From: Collybia mongolica
Taxonomy: Eukaryota > Basidiomycota > Agaricomycetes > Agaricales > Clitocybaceae
NCBI GenBank assembly: GCA_013420905.1
Contig: JAAXNY010000009.1
Coordinates: forward strand, 3,507,880-3,571,879
Reading direction: 5' to 3'
DNA: 64,000 nucleotides
Position numbers and translations under genes: made by a program
The notes under the pieces: generated by a model
The model's input: the letters and a program-made list of their open reading frames with translations, nothing else
Database searches by the model: none
Told to the model about the DNA's origin: nothing
Shown: in pieces, positions 37,101 through 50,296 of the stretch
Position numbering within the stretch: the stretch's first letter is position 1
Layout: each line of letters opens with the position of its first letter

Positions 37101-40100
37101 AGCCACGTGACCATGGGCCTCGGCATATGTTATCGGTTTGAGGACGCGTATGATCCGGATTGGTGCTTCCGCAACAACGACGAGAGGAAGTATGGGACGA
37201 CTAGACATATGTCGACGTATGCCCAAAATGCCTATACCAATAAGGCCTTACAGACGGAACGTCCGGATACAGATACCAGTCAAAGGATGCAGTCGCGGCC
37301 TCACAGAAGAGGTCCCACGACTAGTCAGCCGGGTTTCTTTTACCCTTGAAAACATATAGGGGACTCGACGTAAGATGACTGTTGTATCACAAGTTGATCC
37401 TAGGACCTAGAAACAGGACCTATGCCGTGAAATCGGGGGTTACTTGTCCGTGATCGAGTGAGTTCCAAACTCCATTCCTTTCTTCTACTGACCTATTGGT
37501 CCATGGTTGACATGTTGTGTTGTTTCAGTCGGATTACATGCTTACCATGCACTTGTACAATCAGTACAGTCAAGGGCACCCGCCAATTACGCACCTCAGA
37601 TCGAGATCCCAACGCAGCTGCTAACTTCCCATATCTCTGAGTGGCGGTTTTATTTTAGTAGCATAACAGGAAAACGTCATGGTTCGAGATTTGTACAGGG
37701 AACGAGGTAGGTGGATGGGGATATAGTCTTCCATATTGTAGGTTGTGAGCTCAACTGAATCATCCGCCGTAATAAATGCAAGGTAAGCGATATAGCACCC
37801 TTGAACGTCCCAGAAGAATTTCGTCACTGAGAGCATGAAGTCGGTCTTTTTCGCGAATAATGCAAGCACTACCTGCATGAGTTATAGACCTGGTATGAAT
37901 ATAGCTAGACCTAACTGAGAAACGATGGTTACGCACCTCGCGGCGTTCAATCACATGCATTTTCATTTCAGCTTCTTTCTTCGCTTATAGCCCTACGCTC
38001 TTAAACTCTGCTTGTCCCAGATCTACAGCCGTTATGCAAGTTTTTCTTTGTTCGAATTAGGGCATGGCCTTTAGCTTGTCCTTCTGATGGACGGTTTTGA
38101 TTGCACCCAACGACTGTATTTAAGGAATGCTTCCCACGCCCGGCGCCCCCAGACACCCTCCCAGCACGGCGACAGCACCTAAAATAGCGGTTGTTGGTGC
38201 TGAATTCTCCATCATGGCGAAATGAGATGCATTGGATTATTATTCAAACCATGTTATGAATTTCAGATGTACATGTGGTCGTTGACACCGACACGGGCGC
38301 ATCAGCGCATCAAACTCGGCTGTTCCATTTTTTCACTGAAATGCACCGCCTAGGACAACTGAGTCGGAAGGGTATCATCGAACTGATAAACAGTACCATT
38401 GGCCTAATTGGGGGACAGGGGGTGTTACTGATAGGGCAATATGAATGGCAAATGACATGCAAAATTCTCACTAGCAGGCGTCTATCTGTCTTTTTGATCT
38501 GCATATCTAAATTCCGACCTCTGACTCTCACAACATATACCAGATATTGCAATGTATTGATCACGCTGCTGGATCCCTTAACCCCCTCACTTACTTTCTT
38601 GATATGCGGGTAAGTCCGTATACCCAAAGGCTTGTGCTTGACTCCCACTGAAATACCCTATGAAGGTCCACACTTACCAGAATTATTTTCTCCCCGCGAT
38701 GAATTCGAAAAAGGCTCACCAGTTGAAAGCCCATACACCTCGTCAGATGTCCTACTCACCGAGCAAAGTTATTCCACACGACGATCGCAATAAATTGCAC
38801 TAGATCCCTCTCCTCGTTTGTCTTACATAGAGCATGAGCTTTGCAGAAGCTCGCGTCCGTTGTATGTGAAAAAAATTTCAATAGGTCCTTGTTAAAGGAT
38901 GTTTGGGTAGGTCATGGTACATCAGCTCATGTATGCCGCCTGGCATTGAGGATCAAGGGTAATGTATAGTAGCTATTGTTATCAGTGAACGCCCGAATAG
39001 CATGACCGGAAATCTATCGAGCCGGTCCTCGGACTCGACTTGTGAAATTGACCATGTTAGAATATTCGCAGTGGCCACGAACGTTACCGTGCCAGTATGC
39101 TCCCGTGAAACCCCTATTCCCCAAGGCGGGATTACCTTCCCTCCAATGCGGCATGATGCCGATGTACAGACACTGCCCATTGTCGAAGGTCCATAAAGTG
39201 ACCTAAAATGGGTCCGCGCCCATCACTGGCTACGTAATGTGATTCCATAAATCAGGTCAGAGAAGCTCGGAGGAATTTTGCGACCGAGATTGATCGGCCC
39301 CTTGATTCAACGAAAAGTCAGTCGTGAAGGGTTTGAATGAAGGGATGGTCTATTGATATTTTGATCATCATTTCGAATTTGGTTCTTGTGCCGTGGAGCG
39401 GTTCAGATGACGACTGTAGTATGAATGACTTCTCGATTTACAGAGGAAAATTTAGCATCTTTGATTTTACCTCCTAAGACGTACCATGGGTAGGTTCATC
39501 GTTGAGTGATATGTAAGCATTTGTAGGCTACACAAGTTTACGCACTCACGAAGTTGTACCTTGTTATCATATCAGCAGCCCCTTCACGAATTATTTCCTT
39601 AGGATTGCAACGCTAATGCAGTGTGTCGTATTGTCCTTTGAGTTTTTGGCCTACATAGGGTGGATCCCTTGGACGCGAGATACCAGTCCTGCAGAGGTAA
39701 AAACCCCATAATCCAACATGCAAATACAGATTTATCGCTAGTGTGTTCCGTGACGCCATGAAAGGAGGTCCAAAGAGGTTACAGGAGTAATGTGAACCTT
39801 CCGGCGATGGCAGGAGATAAGGTCTACTCGCCAGATATCCAGTAAAGTTGGTATGCCAGAAATTGAGTAACTGAAAGTTGTCCGCAGTCAAACAGATGGG
39901 AAAAGGCATGTAAAAAAATCCACGTGCGCTGAACCGCTGGGTGTTGACGAGCAAGGTCATTGTAGTATCCAGAGGAGATGGCTATAGACCGCGACCAAGT
40001 CATCCTTTTTGATCCTAATGCTGGGATTTCGCCGCTATTTGCACGTATAAAGAATGCAATAGGGCCCCTGTACTGTCCGCTTCACCCGTCTAACATCTTC

Positions 40101-42690
40101 GTCCCTGCAGGTACCTTATGAACATTCCGCGACAGGCTTCGTACGTGATTTCCGGGTATTGATAGCTTTTTTTTTAGCTGAATTACCACATTTTCACCCA
40201 GGGACGACGTCAAAAATGCGACAGTGACAGGCCATGGCCGTTCACTATCCTGGTCACACCCCCCTCCGACCTAAGTGACAATACTCTGCAGATCTGCGTT
40301 CTCCTGCTCTACCATGCCCGTTTGATAGGTGAAACAATGCTAAAGAGGCCATAGATATGAAGGACCCGCTCAAACGTGACGAAATAAGAGCAACATTAAA
40401 CCCGATCTAGGTCCCCAGTATTGATGACTGGCTTTGATGCTCTGAGAGCTTGTAAGAGAAGATAAGGCAGCGAAGGGAGGTAATAATACAATTCGATGAC
40501 ACGTTTGACAGGGGGATAGACCGAACTCACAATACCTTCTGGTCTCTTGCAGTGCTTGCCTTGAAGATGAATCTAGCCTTTTTTTTCGGTGGACGTACCA
40601 TTCGACGTTCAACCGATTCGCGAATCCCTGAGATAGATATTTGGACGTCGATGTGTGGCGAGCCAAAGGTGCTTTGTGTGCGCGCACAATTCATGACGCC
40701 TAGTTGCCTCTGACATAGAAGTTGGGTCTATATATCAGAAACAGAACGACTGATTGAATGCATAAATCGAATGGAGATACCGGTTCCGAAAGATTAGACA
40801 CCAACTTATCCGTAAGCCTGAGGGAATATTATCGAGCATTTCAAGGCAGCTCAATGAGATCCAGCAGACGCTGAATGGTGTCAAGCTTCGGCAGGTGAGT
40901 ATTGCAAGATTTGCGGGTTTGTATTGACACCAGTCTCAAATAACCCTAAAGAGATTCATTGGGCATGGAACAAGAAAATGGGGAGAAGAACTCACCAATC
41001 CTCTCGATGATTGGTTACTGAACGTCTTGACATCCCTGTTTGTAGGCAGTACTGTAAGCAAGTGTAAGTAAGCCTCAGGCAGCTTATTCAGAGCTTTAAT
41101 CAATGCTTCTTTGAATTCCACCATTTTGAATTCTTTTTCTTACCAGACAAACGATGGTTTCAACACAAACTCAACACTGTGTTTAACTAAAAGTAAAAAT
41201 GATATGTCACATGTTCACATGCTCCGAGCGGCATTTAATATCTTGATTACATAACAGATGTTGAAGAGTGTAGATTCTTCCTCACTACTAAGTAGTACTT
41301 ACTTATTCTTCATGGATCGCAGTCTCTATAGAATGATCAAGGGTATGCACCATATCATGATCTAAGGATCGATATTACGCACGCATATTGTGCAATAAAC
41401 CACGATCATGAACAGTGAGTGGAACTTAAATCGTATGCTTCTACAAAACGTGTGTGCTGAAAGGTCAACTTTTAGGCGAACTTTATTTGAAGCCTAATTT
41501 CACAATCTAGCTCATGTATCCCATCATACCTCGGACTATCTCCCTATCTCGTGTTCTCCGCTCTTACAGGATCCAGACACGTCAAAGCTCACGCACGTAT
41601 ACAATTGGGGTGGCAACCCTATGCAACTTTCCCATGGTCAAATTAGATGCAATGAGCTGATACGATGAATACAATGTCATTCCTTTGCCAGGACAATCAT
41701 TTACTCCTTCTCTAAAGTCGTTTTCCTTGAAAAAGATGCGCATCTCGTTAGATCCCCTCTGTGCTTCTTTACTGAAAATAGTCTTTGGTCACGTTATATT
41801 CAAACCTCCTGATTAACGCCACCTGTGGGATGAACTTGCCGCTGCTTTTTGAACATAAGGCAGACGGATTTAGGACGCAGTTCTGTTTGAAAGCTCCCGA
41901 TTGCCGCTAAAAACCGTACTGATCTACACCTGTCGTTGTAGTAAACAGAGGCACAAAAGATCCGGTCCCAAACTCCGTGATTTTGATGTTCAGGTCATCG
42001 CCCCAATCAAAGGACCCACCGTTGTTATTTATCATGTTACTAGAATACAGTGCTGTGGCTTTGTGATAGTGAGGTTGACTTAGCATTTCCTTGATGATGG
42101 CTCACGTACTTGTGTTACCCTCAAAAAAGTGGGAACTCATACAGTAACGTTGACCAACGAAGACGGGCATAAATCTGATGGAGAAAAATCTCTCGGTCGC
42201 AGGCGATGCAGATCCTCTCTGAGATCCTGGCTTTCGATTAGTTCTGAAGACGAAGGACATTTATAGAGTTGACAGAGTCAACACACATGATGGTAAACTC
42301 AACTGCATATTGTATAGATTTCTGGTATACGTTGGCTTCTTATGTCCAAATCACTCTTTCGTTAGCCGCAGACGGCCGTGTACTAACCATGGCAGGTACA
42401 CGTGAGGCTTACGTGTCTCCACTTTTAAATCTATCCCGCAGTCAGTCGGGATATATCTAGAAAATCTCAGGCTCTGTCAGGTTTTCAAAACTACACCCTT
42501 TGAATATTTCCTTTACGTCCAATTATTGAATGTCGCCGCCAATGCAACTGCGCTTTAACGACAGGCTTTCTTGGCAGGTCACATACCATGGCTTCGCCTC
42601 GCTTGCGGTTAGTGTCGTTGCTGATCAGAGAAAGGTGCGATTTCTAACAGAAATGCTCCGTAACTGCAACAAATTATTACAGTTTCTCAG
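34101..42690. other. long stretch without a supported gene
   Basis: Only short frames. On the minus strand near 34080-34200 a frame ends PTVPLRFRFLDMRG and near 34495-34620 another reads DGYVSERFRNDVQALYG; they could be exons of an unrecognised gene but no joined model is convincing. The plus-strand frame at 36966-37349 (127 codons) has a fairly natural composition (KIIFATSHVTMGLGICYRFE) but no known motif. 38-42.7 kb looks like decayed AT-richer DNA. Confidence 0.35.
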
Positions 42691-43521
42691 TCCAATACTT
42701 CCATACCTGTGGAGGTACTTACAGCAATAATTTCACTCATTGACAATACGCCCACCCTCGCTGCATGCACTTCAGTCAATTCTATATTTCATGACCTCGC
42801 TATTCCACTACTTTACGAAAAAGTCGTGATCACCAACACGGAACAGCTACCTTTGTTTTTATGTGGAATTGGCACAACAACAGCGAATAGCCCCCATAAT
42901 AGGAAATGCGAATACCTCCGCAACCTTATGTCCCTCATAATCAAGGAGATCCCCTGCGATTTGTTTCTCTTCAATGATCTATCATCCGAACCAGATCTAT
43001 TTCCTTCATTGCGATATATCGAGCTCGAACACTCCATCTTGGATTGGGATCCAGCTATTCCATTGCTGCGATGCATGTATCACATCCAGCACGTGTGCTT
43101 TCGCAACTATAAGGCCGGGGATCTTTACCCGAGGGATCTTGGTGAGGTCTTGGAGCGTTGGGTGAACGTGGAGTATTTGACATTTTATGCCTGGTACGCC
43201 CATTACGAAAGGAACGATGCAATTCGACGAGGAGTACCTACTGTATGGAAACAATTGAGGGAAATCACAATATACCCCGTATTAGGACACCGGGGGGAAA
43301 TCCTACGGGCTCCAACTTCGAGGGTTCTGGTACCCGATCCGTTTTTATTCATGCCCAGCCCCCAACCTTTTGAAAACCTGAAAAATTTCACAATCATGGT
43401 ACCGAATGATTCGCAGGTTGACGGGGGGGTGTACGAGAGGTACAGCCGTTATTCTCAGAACGATCAAAAGGCTTTGGTACGATTTGTTAGAGGTGATAAA
43501 GTTGGGAGTGACTGGGCATAA
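42691..43521 (+). CDS. F-box-like protein (first exon not resolved)
   Basis: The open frame starts after a possible acceptor (TTCTCAG at 42684-42690) and reads SIPVEVLTAIISLIDNTPTL then AACTSVNSIFHDLAIPLLYE, an F-box-like helix set. Later leucine-rich pieces include FPSLRYIELEHS, IQHVCFRNYKAGDL and WVNVEYLTFYAWYAH. The stop is at 43521. No in-frame ATG is available in this exon before the F-box; candidate upstream starts (for example ATG at 42589) do not splice in phase, so either the first exon is missed or the gene has lost its start. It belongs to the same broad family as the gene at 6.3-7.5 kb but is clearly divergent. Role by family: SCF ubiquitin ligase adaptor. Confidence 0.6.
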   Translation, partial: SNTSIPVEVLTAIISLIDNTPTLAACTSVNSIFHDLAIPLLYEKVVITNTEQLPLFLCGIGTTTANSPHNRKCEYLRNLMSLIIKEIPCDLFLFNDLSSEPDLFPSLRYIELEHSILDWDPAIPLLRCMYHIQHVCFRNYKAGDLYPRDLGEVLERWVNVEYLTFYAWYAHYERNDAIRRGVPTVWKQLREITIYPVLGHRGEILRAPTSRVLVPDPFLFMPSPQPFENLKNFTIMVPNDSQVDGGVYERYSRYSQNDQKALVRFVRGDKVGSDWA

Positions 43522-44543
43522 TTCTTAACGTTGTACCAGCCTGATTTATGTGTATGCGCGGCCCGCCCCTCTCATGTATTTTGGTGCAGGAAGAACTATT
43601 GAGTATTGCGTTGACCATGGTTTTGAATTTAATTATAGTATTAACTGGAAAAATGCTATTCAAACCAAATCCTAAATCAGCGAACAGTCCGTAACGGCAG
43701 CTGACCGAGATGTGGACTTCCTTTTATACACATAAATGCACTATAGCTCGAATTTGTTTTCATACAACACTCTCAACCAGTTTCGCAAGGAGGACATCCA
43801 ACAGCGGTTCGATCGACGTCTCTCAACCGATTGCAATGTGCACAGAGAGCGGGACGTCAGTGTCTGAAAGAGCTTCTATGAAACCCTTGTCACCCAACGC
43901 TCCAGCTATCTCATTGGGAATGTTGTTGAACACTATATAAGAACGGCACTCAATGTACCTGAGGTTGGTAACAAAGTTATCTTGCGACATGCGGCCCAGA
44001 ATTTACAGAAGAACAGTGACTCCCTAAACAGCCAGTTCAAAATAGGGATGGCATGTTATTGAGTGGAGCGAGAACTGAATCGCGTCCAAGGAAAGAACGA
44101 GCATGGAAGACCTCTATAACACATGCTGATCTCAAGATTAAATGGGCGATATCATCCAGAGGCCATAGCACATTTTTTCCATTCTGTGAGGTCAGAATCA
44201 GCCATTTCAACGATGGCGAAAGAAAGCGTCGGAGGAAGTGGCTGGGGTATTCGATTTCCAAATTCTAGCCATGCATTATCTCCAATGCGCCTAAATGCTG
44301 TAACTCGATCGTGGTAGGCTGCGTTGAACCTAGGTCCTCCTCTGGAATGTGAAATCGGCACTGAACAAGGTTGTTGCATACATGCAGCACGGCTGATAAA
44401 ACGCCACGCCGGATGTTCAAATCATGTGAAAAGAGTAGATATGTTAATTGACTCCATGGGAGCCGGAACGGTATAACATTCGGATTTTCCCATCAATCAT
44501 AAATGCCTGTCCTTTTCGTCACACGGCACAGATGGGAGTATTT
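43522..44543. other. intergenic, nothing recognised
   Basis: Spacer between two F-box-type frames that converge on it. Short frames only, no motif or repeat recognised. Confidence 0.4.
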
Positions 44544-45128
44544 TTAAAGAGTTTTATGGTGTTGTACTGAGACCATCCTCCCGCGCATGCGGTAGGTCAG
44601 TCCTTTTGGGCCTCTAGAGAAAAGTTCTTTCTCTTTATCATAATTCGAGTAGTTTGGAAAGGTACCGCGGAGCTGAACGACGATATTACTCCAGAGGTTA
44701 AGCGTTGTCAGCACAATTTTATGCCATCTCGAGCAAATGTGACCCAGAAGCCATGGTGGATATGACAATTCCGTAGTATATTCCTCGAGTATCTTTGAAA
44801 ATAGCTCGTTTGGAAAGTATTTCAAAGGCGAAATCATCCCTTTGAATGTCGCAGTCTTATCGTGCTTTGCTTTCAATTGAGAGTGTAAACCATCCATGAC
44901 TAGACGGACCTGTGCGATCTCAGCATCAAGAATACACGTTTCTTCTTGTAGCCCGTCAGCATTACTCCAATCTCGCGCTTCTGCATATCTGGAAGGGGGT
45001 CGTTTGAATTGTGCTTTAGTGGTACTGGCTCCGAACGATCCAGGGCGATTGGGGGTTGGCATTAATAATTTTCTAGCTAAGTCATTGTGTAAATATCTCT
45101 CAGAGCATGGATTTCCATTCATGTACAT
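44544..45128 (-). pseudogene. truncated F-box protein gene
   Basis: A 194-codon frame carries the usual start of a second F-box group of Agaricomycetes: a coiled segment LDAEIAQVRLVMDGLHSQLK, then GMISPLKYFPNELFSKILEE and LLGHICSRWHKIVLTTLNLW. The expected leucine-rich C-terminal half is absent; the frame changes to unrelated sequence (SRGPKGLTYRMRGRM) and stops. The N-terminal 40 residues may be intron or leader sequence. It is probably a broken copy; a short functional F-box protein cannot be ruled out. Confidence 0.55.
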
Positions 45129-48100
45129 ACTATCCTTGAGAGCCTATCCGGGGCGCAAAAGCAAATTAGGAGAACACTAGAGTCCTGGCCGAATCTCCCA
45201 CCATGCGTTACTTTATTCCTTCAATGGGTACAGTCGCTAGGCATAATAAGGCGGCGAGAAGCCGTATTCAGAACAATTGGCGCCAAGGCAAAGTTGATTT
45301 TATCTGTCCTCACGTACCACGCCTTTCTCTGTGATTCATCAAGTCGAAAAATCTCGAAGACGGATGACATCCCTTTGCCTTTGTGCACTCCACAATCCAC
45401 ACTCTATCTAAGAGAATATTAGCCTGGACCTCACAAAGCCAATAAATGAAAGATGTACGTATTGGACCGCCTGTGTAGCTACCATCGTCGGCGGGGTGGT
45501 CAACACACGTTCGCAGCTGGCGTTCCTTCCTCTGAACCGTCTCATGAACATACTCATTTTCACCATTGCCTCCTTAGAAAAAGGTGAAGAGTTGGTGATT
45601 TGATTCCAACTCACGGTCCGCCATTACATTGTCAAGCTTGTACCAGGTTTCCCGTTGCCCGGGTGCGGCCGCCTGTGTATTATTCAAAAGCTTATTCCCC
45701 ATGGTGATAGATGGCAGAAGGGAGGACAAGCCCGATCGTAGGGGACGTATATGTGAGGGGGGAAACTAGGGGTTCTCGAAGTGTTAATGCTAAACGGCTT
45801 TAGGACTAGATAACGAACTATCCTACCACTTTCCACCTTTTGATGATCGATATCATCAACGCCAGACATCCAGTGTAAATTTGGTTCTCGAAGTACCGAG
45901 ATCGTGGCGTGAGGGTAGACCACAGATGCAATACACTGTCGAAGCGTGTAATGACCCCGAGGACGGGACAATATTTAGAGCGTAGCTGCGCTGTATCAAC
46001 TAAGCACAAGGGAACCAGTTAAGGGAACGCACTGGTATCATCTCTCAAATACATCCCCGTGCGTAGCTCTTGAATCAATAAAGCTTTTGATGGTGACTGG
46101 GATGTTTACCAAGGCCAATAAGCCTGCGAACTGATCCAGTCACAAGCAACAGATCAAGTATTCGAAATCGATCATCCTTGTTTAGGACGGTGGTTCGCTA
46201 TTCAAGACTAACGAAGGTTCATGGAGTGTCAATAATATATTCAATTACAATAGTCGACTTTGCAAGGCCCACCGTATACCTGTCAGGACGCAGAAATAGA
46301 ATTATGGGGGTGATGAGGTTAACATTGGGCTATGTTGAGGAGAAATCCAAGGTCTACGCAGACGACTTATCTTTCCATCCGAATTCCAGCCCCTCGAACT
46401 CAATTCTCCCAGATTTAAACTCCTTCAGGAATATGAATATAGTCGTGGTCGAAGGAGCAGATGCAGTCGCCAAACATACCACACGGCAAGGTAACCAAAC
46501 AACAGGTTACCAAACAAGCTTTGGCTTCACATTGACCACATTCCAGTTTCCACCGCAACAGTGATGGTGCTAACATTTTCTTTGCGATTCGAGGGCAGCC
46601 ATAGCAAGGTTACGCCATGGAAATTAATACACGTTACTGATTCGAAAGCTCCAATTCGAGGTTAGTGGGGTTTGCGCCAATAAGTCATCAGGAGTTCACC
46701 AGGGATCGTTTTCTTGCAAAGCCAGTCAAATATGGATTTTCTATTTGTCTATGAGATCAACTATACATTCGGTGTAGCAGGACCCTTCTGGTGGTTCTTA
46801 AGTCCTCTCGACTCATTCTACACTTCACACTTTTTTTTACAACTTCCAGGTTAACGTGCGCTCAATGGCATTGGTACCTGTGGAGTAAAGCGGAAATTTG
46901 GAAGGTGATTTACTTCGTGTGCGCGCTCAGAACAATATGGGTTCCTGAAGGCATTGACTTCGGTGGGTCAAAACTCCGTTTTAAGAATAATAATCAATTA
47001 ATTTTTGGCTGTTACCGTCTTCCTTTGCGAGGTGTCGCCTACCTAAGTAGATGCTTGATCCCCATGGACCTCACTTCCATCTCAAGGATCCGACCACTAT
47101 GCGTATAATTCGGCGTTACTCGACACGACTTACCACTGGCTCCTAACGCTTTCGCTTTGTCCTACTTCGAGGGTCAACCCAACAAAAACTTCTCTTTTTT
47201 TCCCTACGCCATACGGCCCATGCCAAGTAAATTTGTCAAATAATCTCCGACACGAGACGAAACTATCTCAACTCTCTTTGCTTGAAAATGGGGGCCGCAA
47301 TATACTCGAGTCAAAGTGCCTTGTGCGGGATGTGTATGAAGCACGGTGATCATGTTTTTCATCAATCAACGTAAGCATTGAGGTAAATGTAATTCTCGTT
47401 CAATGCATCTCACACTACGGTATCAAGAACTGCGCCTAGAACAAAATAATCTCTTCCCAACATGGGAGCTTGTGTGAGTAGTTTTACTTCATTGACGGTC
47501 ATAGCATGTTTTTCCGACGAATATCACTCATGCTGCGTTCCATGTTGTTAGGTTGTTGTAATTGAGACACCACTCATCTTGTCAAGTGCCATCCATTTTC
47601 CTCGTATTTTCTTGCCTCAACGTCGAACCTGTCATTAAAAACGTTCATAAACTAGGAATGTTCCGTCACCAGTGAGTACCTCGACTTGATCTCCCTTTTT
47701 GTGTAATCATGTCGCTGGTCCATAACATCGGCATAACGAGGATCGTCACTCATTGAGTGGGATTCGGAAGGAACTGCTTCCTTATCATTAGTTACTAAGG
47801 GGGACTGCGGGACACGCATATATCCGCCTTGAACGAACGGGAGGGAAACGAAGGGCATAAACCCGATCAAATATTCAAATTTGGCACTCTAAAAAAAGGA
47901 ATTCCGTTAAATATAGTGAAGCATGAGGCAGATTGACGGCGAATCGTTTCGCCAGGATTGCGACGGTCGAAAAGTTGGGATCACAGTTTGAACTACGTGA
48001 ACCGAGGTACACAGATTCGTGGCCCATCAGAGAGCATATAGTCCAGGTTTAGGAAGAGTTCAGGCCTATCTATTCTCGCGTTATATGCGAGTAGTCGTTG

Positions 48101-48421
48101 GTGGTATATTCAGAGCCCTTCGCGTTACTCGACGCAGGAATTCTTAAGAAGACTCAGGTCGGCTTCAAAAGCCTCGGGCTGCTAATCATCCGTGTCCAGC
48201 AACGGAACCAGGTAAAACTTAGTACCATGAGAACACTCATCACCTCATCATCGCAAAATCTAGAAAGTAAACATATTGATTGCACCCATTCCAACGATCC
48301 ACATAGCAAAAAACGAGAGTCCATCTATAAGTACACATGAAACACTATCCGAATTCTCGGCTATACCTAAAGCTACACACCAAAACTGTCTGCAAAGAAG
48401 CGCCATTCCGAATGGTTCTTG
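45129..48421. other. intergenic, no supported gene
   Basis: Short frames at 45684-45971 (minus) and 46178-46564 (plus) have natural-looking composition but no recognised motif and no convincing splice partners. The last few hundred bases should hold the 3' UTR of the MADS-box gene. Confidence 0.4.
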
Positions 48422-50296
48422 TTATCCGTTGACTTCCTTCTTCACGCCCGGCCCCTCTATCCCATGACCCATGCCATTGAAAGCCTCTCCATCCGAATCC
48501 AGAGACATACCCTCTCCACCACCGTGAGCCCACGGGGCGCCCATTCCCTGCGTATTCACAGCAGACGGGGGTGGTGCCGCCACTCCAGAATTACTGGACA
48601 AGAAATCGAGCCAATCTGTGGTGCTAGCCCCAGTGCTCGAGCGTCCTCCTGATGATGCACCGTCCCCGCCGCCACTCCCAATGCTGCTTACAGCAGATGT
48701 AGGACCCATGGCGTCTGTAGCGCCAGGGTTGTGCACGGGCCAGTCTAGCCCGAAGGTGTTATTAGTGACTGCGAGCCCAGGGGGCGGAGCGAATGGGCCT
48801 CGGCGGTCCGTGGACCGTCCTTCCTCTCTGGCATCAAGCAGTGCAGCGAAGAGATCAGCAGTCACTCCGCCACCACCGCCGCCGCCACCACGCCCCTCGC
48901 GTGTGCTGCAGTTCGTGCCTCCACTGCCCCAGCTGCCGGGAGGTGGGAACGCAGGTGCACCCCGTCCGTCATTCTGTCTTGCACCGCTGGAGAGCGAGAA
49001 GTCGGAGTGGAGGGGTACGAAGGATGGGGGCGGAGGTGTGGGGCCACGGCTCTGGCGGAGCGGATATAAGGGGGTGTACTGCGAGTATTGGTGCTGGTTC
49101 AGGTGGGATGCGTAGCGGTTGTGGGACTGCGGGAGCTCGAGCTGCGGATTCTGGAACGGCGGGGGGAAGGTGTAGCCTCCAGTTCCTTCTAGGAGAGGGC
49201 TAGCGGGGCCGGATGAAGGAGAGCCGGAGCGGCTGTAGGGTTGGCGCTGGATGAGCTCCATGGATGGGAGCTGGAGCCGGGGTTTCTTGCCCTGGTGCTC
49301 GTGGGCGGGGCGGAGGCGGTCGCTTGAGATGGGGATGGATGAACGGTGGTCGTTGTAGGACTGTGGGCTCGGGAGCCTGGGAGCGAGCTCAATGGTCTCC
49401 TGGCTGTGTCCGGGGCGGGGGTAGCCAGGCTATGTGAAGTGTAAGAGTGGTCTAGAGGAAAGGATGATAGCAGCGTACGAGGATGTCTTGGGCTGGACCT
49501 GACTTGAGCGTCCCATCGTCACGCCGTTTGCTCCCACCACTCTTCATCGATGCCAGAAGAACAGCATCATCCTCGTCTACATCGTCATCTCCATCTTCGT
49601 CGTCCTTGGAAGCGGGTGCGTTTCCAGAAAAGTCGGTAGTGGTGCGGCTGTCGGTCTCGCCATCGTGCTAATCGATGAAAAGGCTGTTAGTCAGAACGAC
49701 AGGCAGTGACGTGGCGACGAACCCGGATGTGTCTCTGGATGATATTGCGGATATCACAGGAAGAGTATTCATAGAGCTTTCGGCTGTGGCCTGGGCGTTC
49801 GTCTGTGTGAAATGGTTTAGCCAAAATGCGAGACGGAGGGTTAAGAAAAAGATGTAAAAATAGAAAAGACTTGGCGGCTGGGTGATGGGAGGAAGGGCTT
49901 ACCGAAGATGATTACAGCGACATCCACCGAACAGAGAACACCCAATTCGTATGCCTTCTTGAAAAGTCCGTTCTTGCGCTGGATGGGTGGCAGAAAATCA
50001 TGAAAAGAAGCAAAAATTCGGTTGACGAGGAGGAGGTTGTTAAGAATAGCGATGCCAAGACTTTAGTATCAAAAATAGCAAGAAAAATGGTAAAGCGAAG
50101 GACGTGCCTTGATAAAAGTAACTGAGCGATTACGTTCGTTCTGAGAAGAGCAGATGAAGCCAGTGTGAGTAAAATTCGATGTTGGTGGTTGATTCGAGAC
50201 AATCCGGATAGGAGGCTTTGCGCGACGGGGCTAGTCGGATTTTGAAGGCACAGAACTCACCGCTATCGCCTGTATTTCGATTTTTCGCCGTCCCAT
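48422..50296 (-). CDS. MADS-box transcription factor, MEF2/Rlm1 type
   Basis: Predicted 473-aa DNA-binding regulator. Six exons in phase: 50296-50261, 50140-50108, 49978-49903, 49802-49723, 49667-49479 and 49429-48422. The joined N-terminus reads [43 protein letters not shown] and AVIIF, a full MADS box of the MEF2 type, followed by [20 protein letters not shown] in the MEF2-like extension. An acidic run lies at about residues 96-110, and the long C-terminal part is Pro/Ser/Gly-rich and ends VKKEVNG, as in activation domains. In yeast, Rlm1 acts below the cell-wall-integrity MAP kinase; this role is inferred here. The second intron (50107-49979) has a GC donor. The start is fixed by the invariant MGRRKI. 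Confidence 0.92.
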
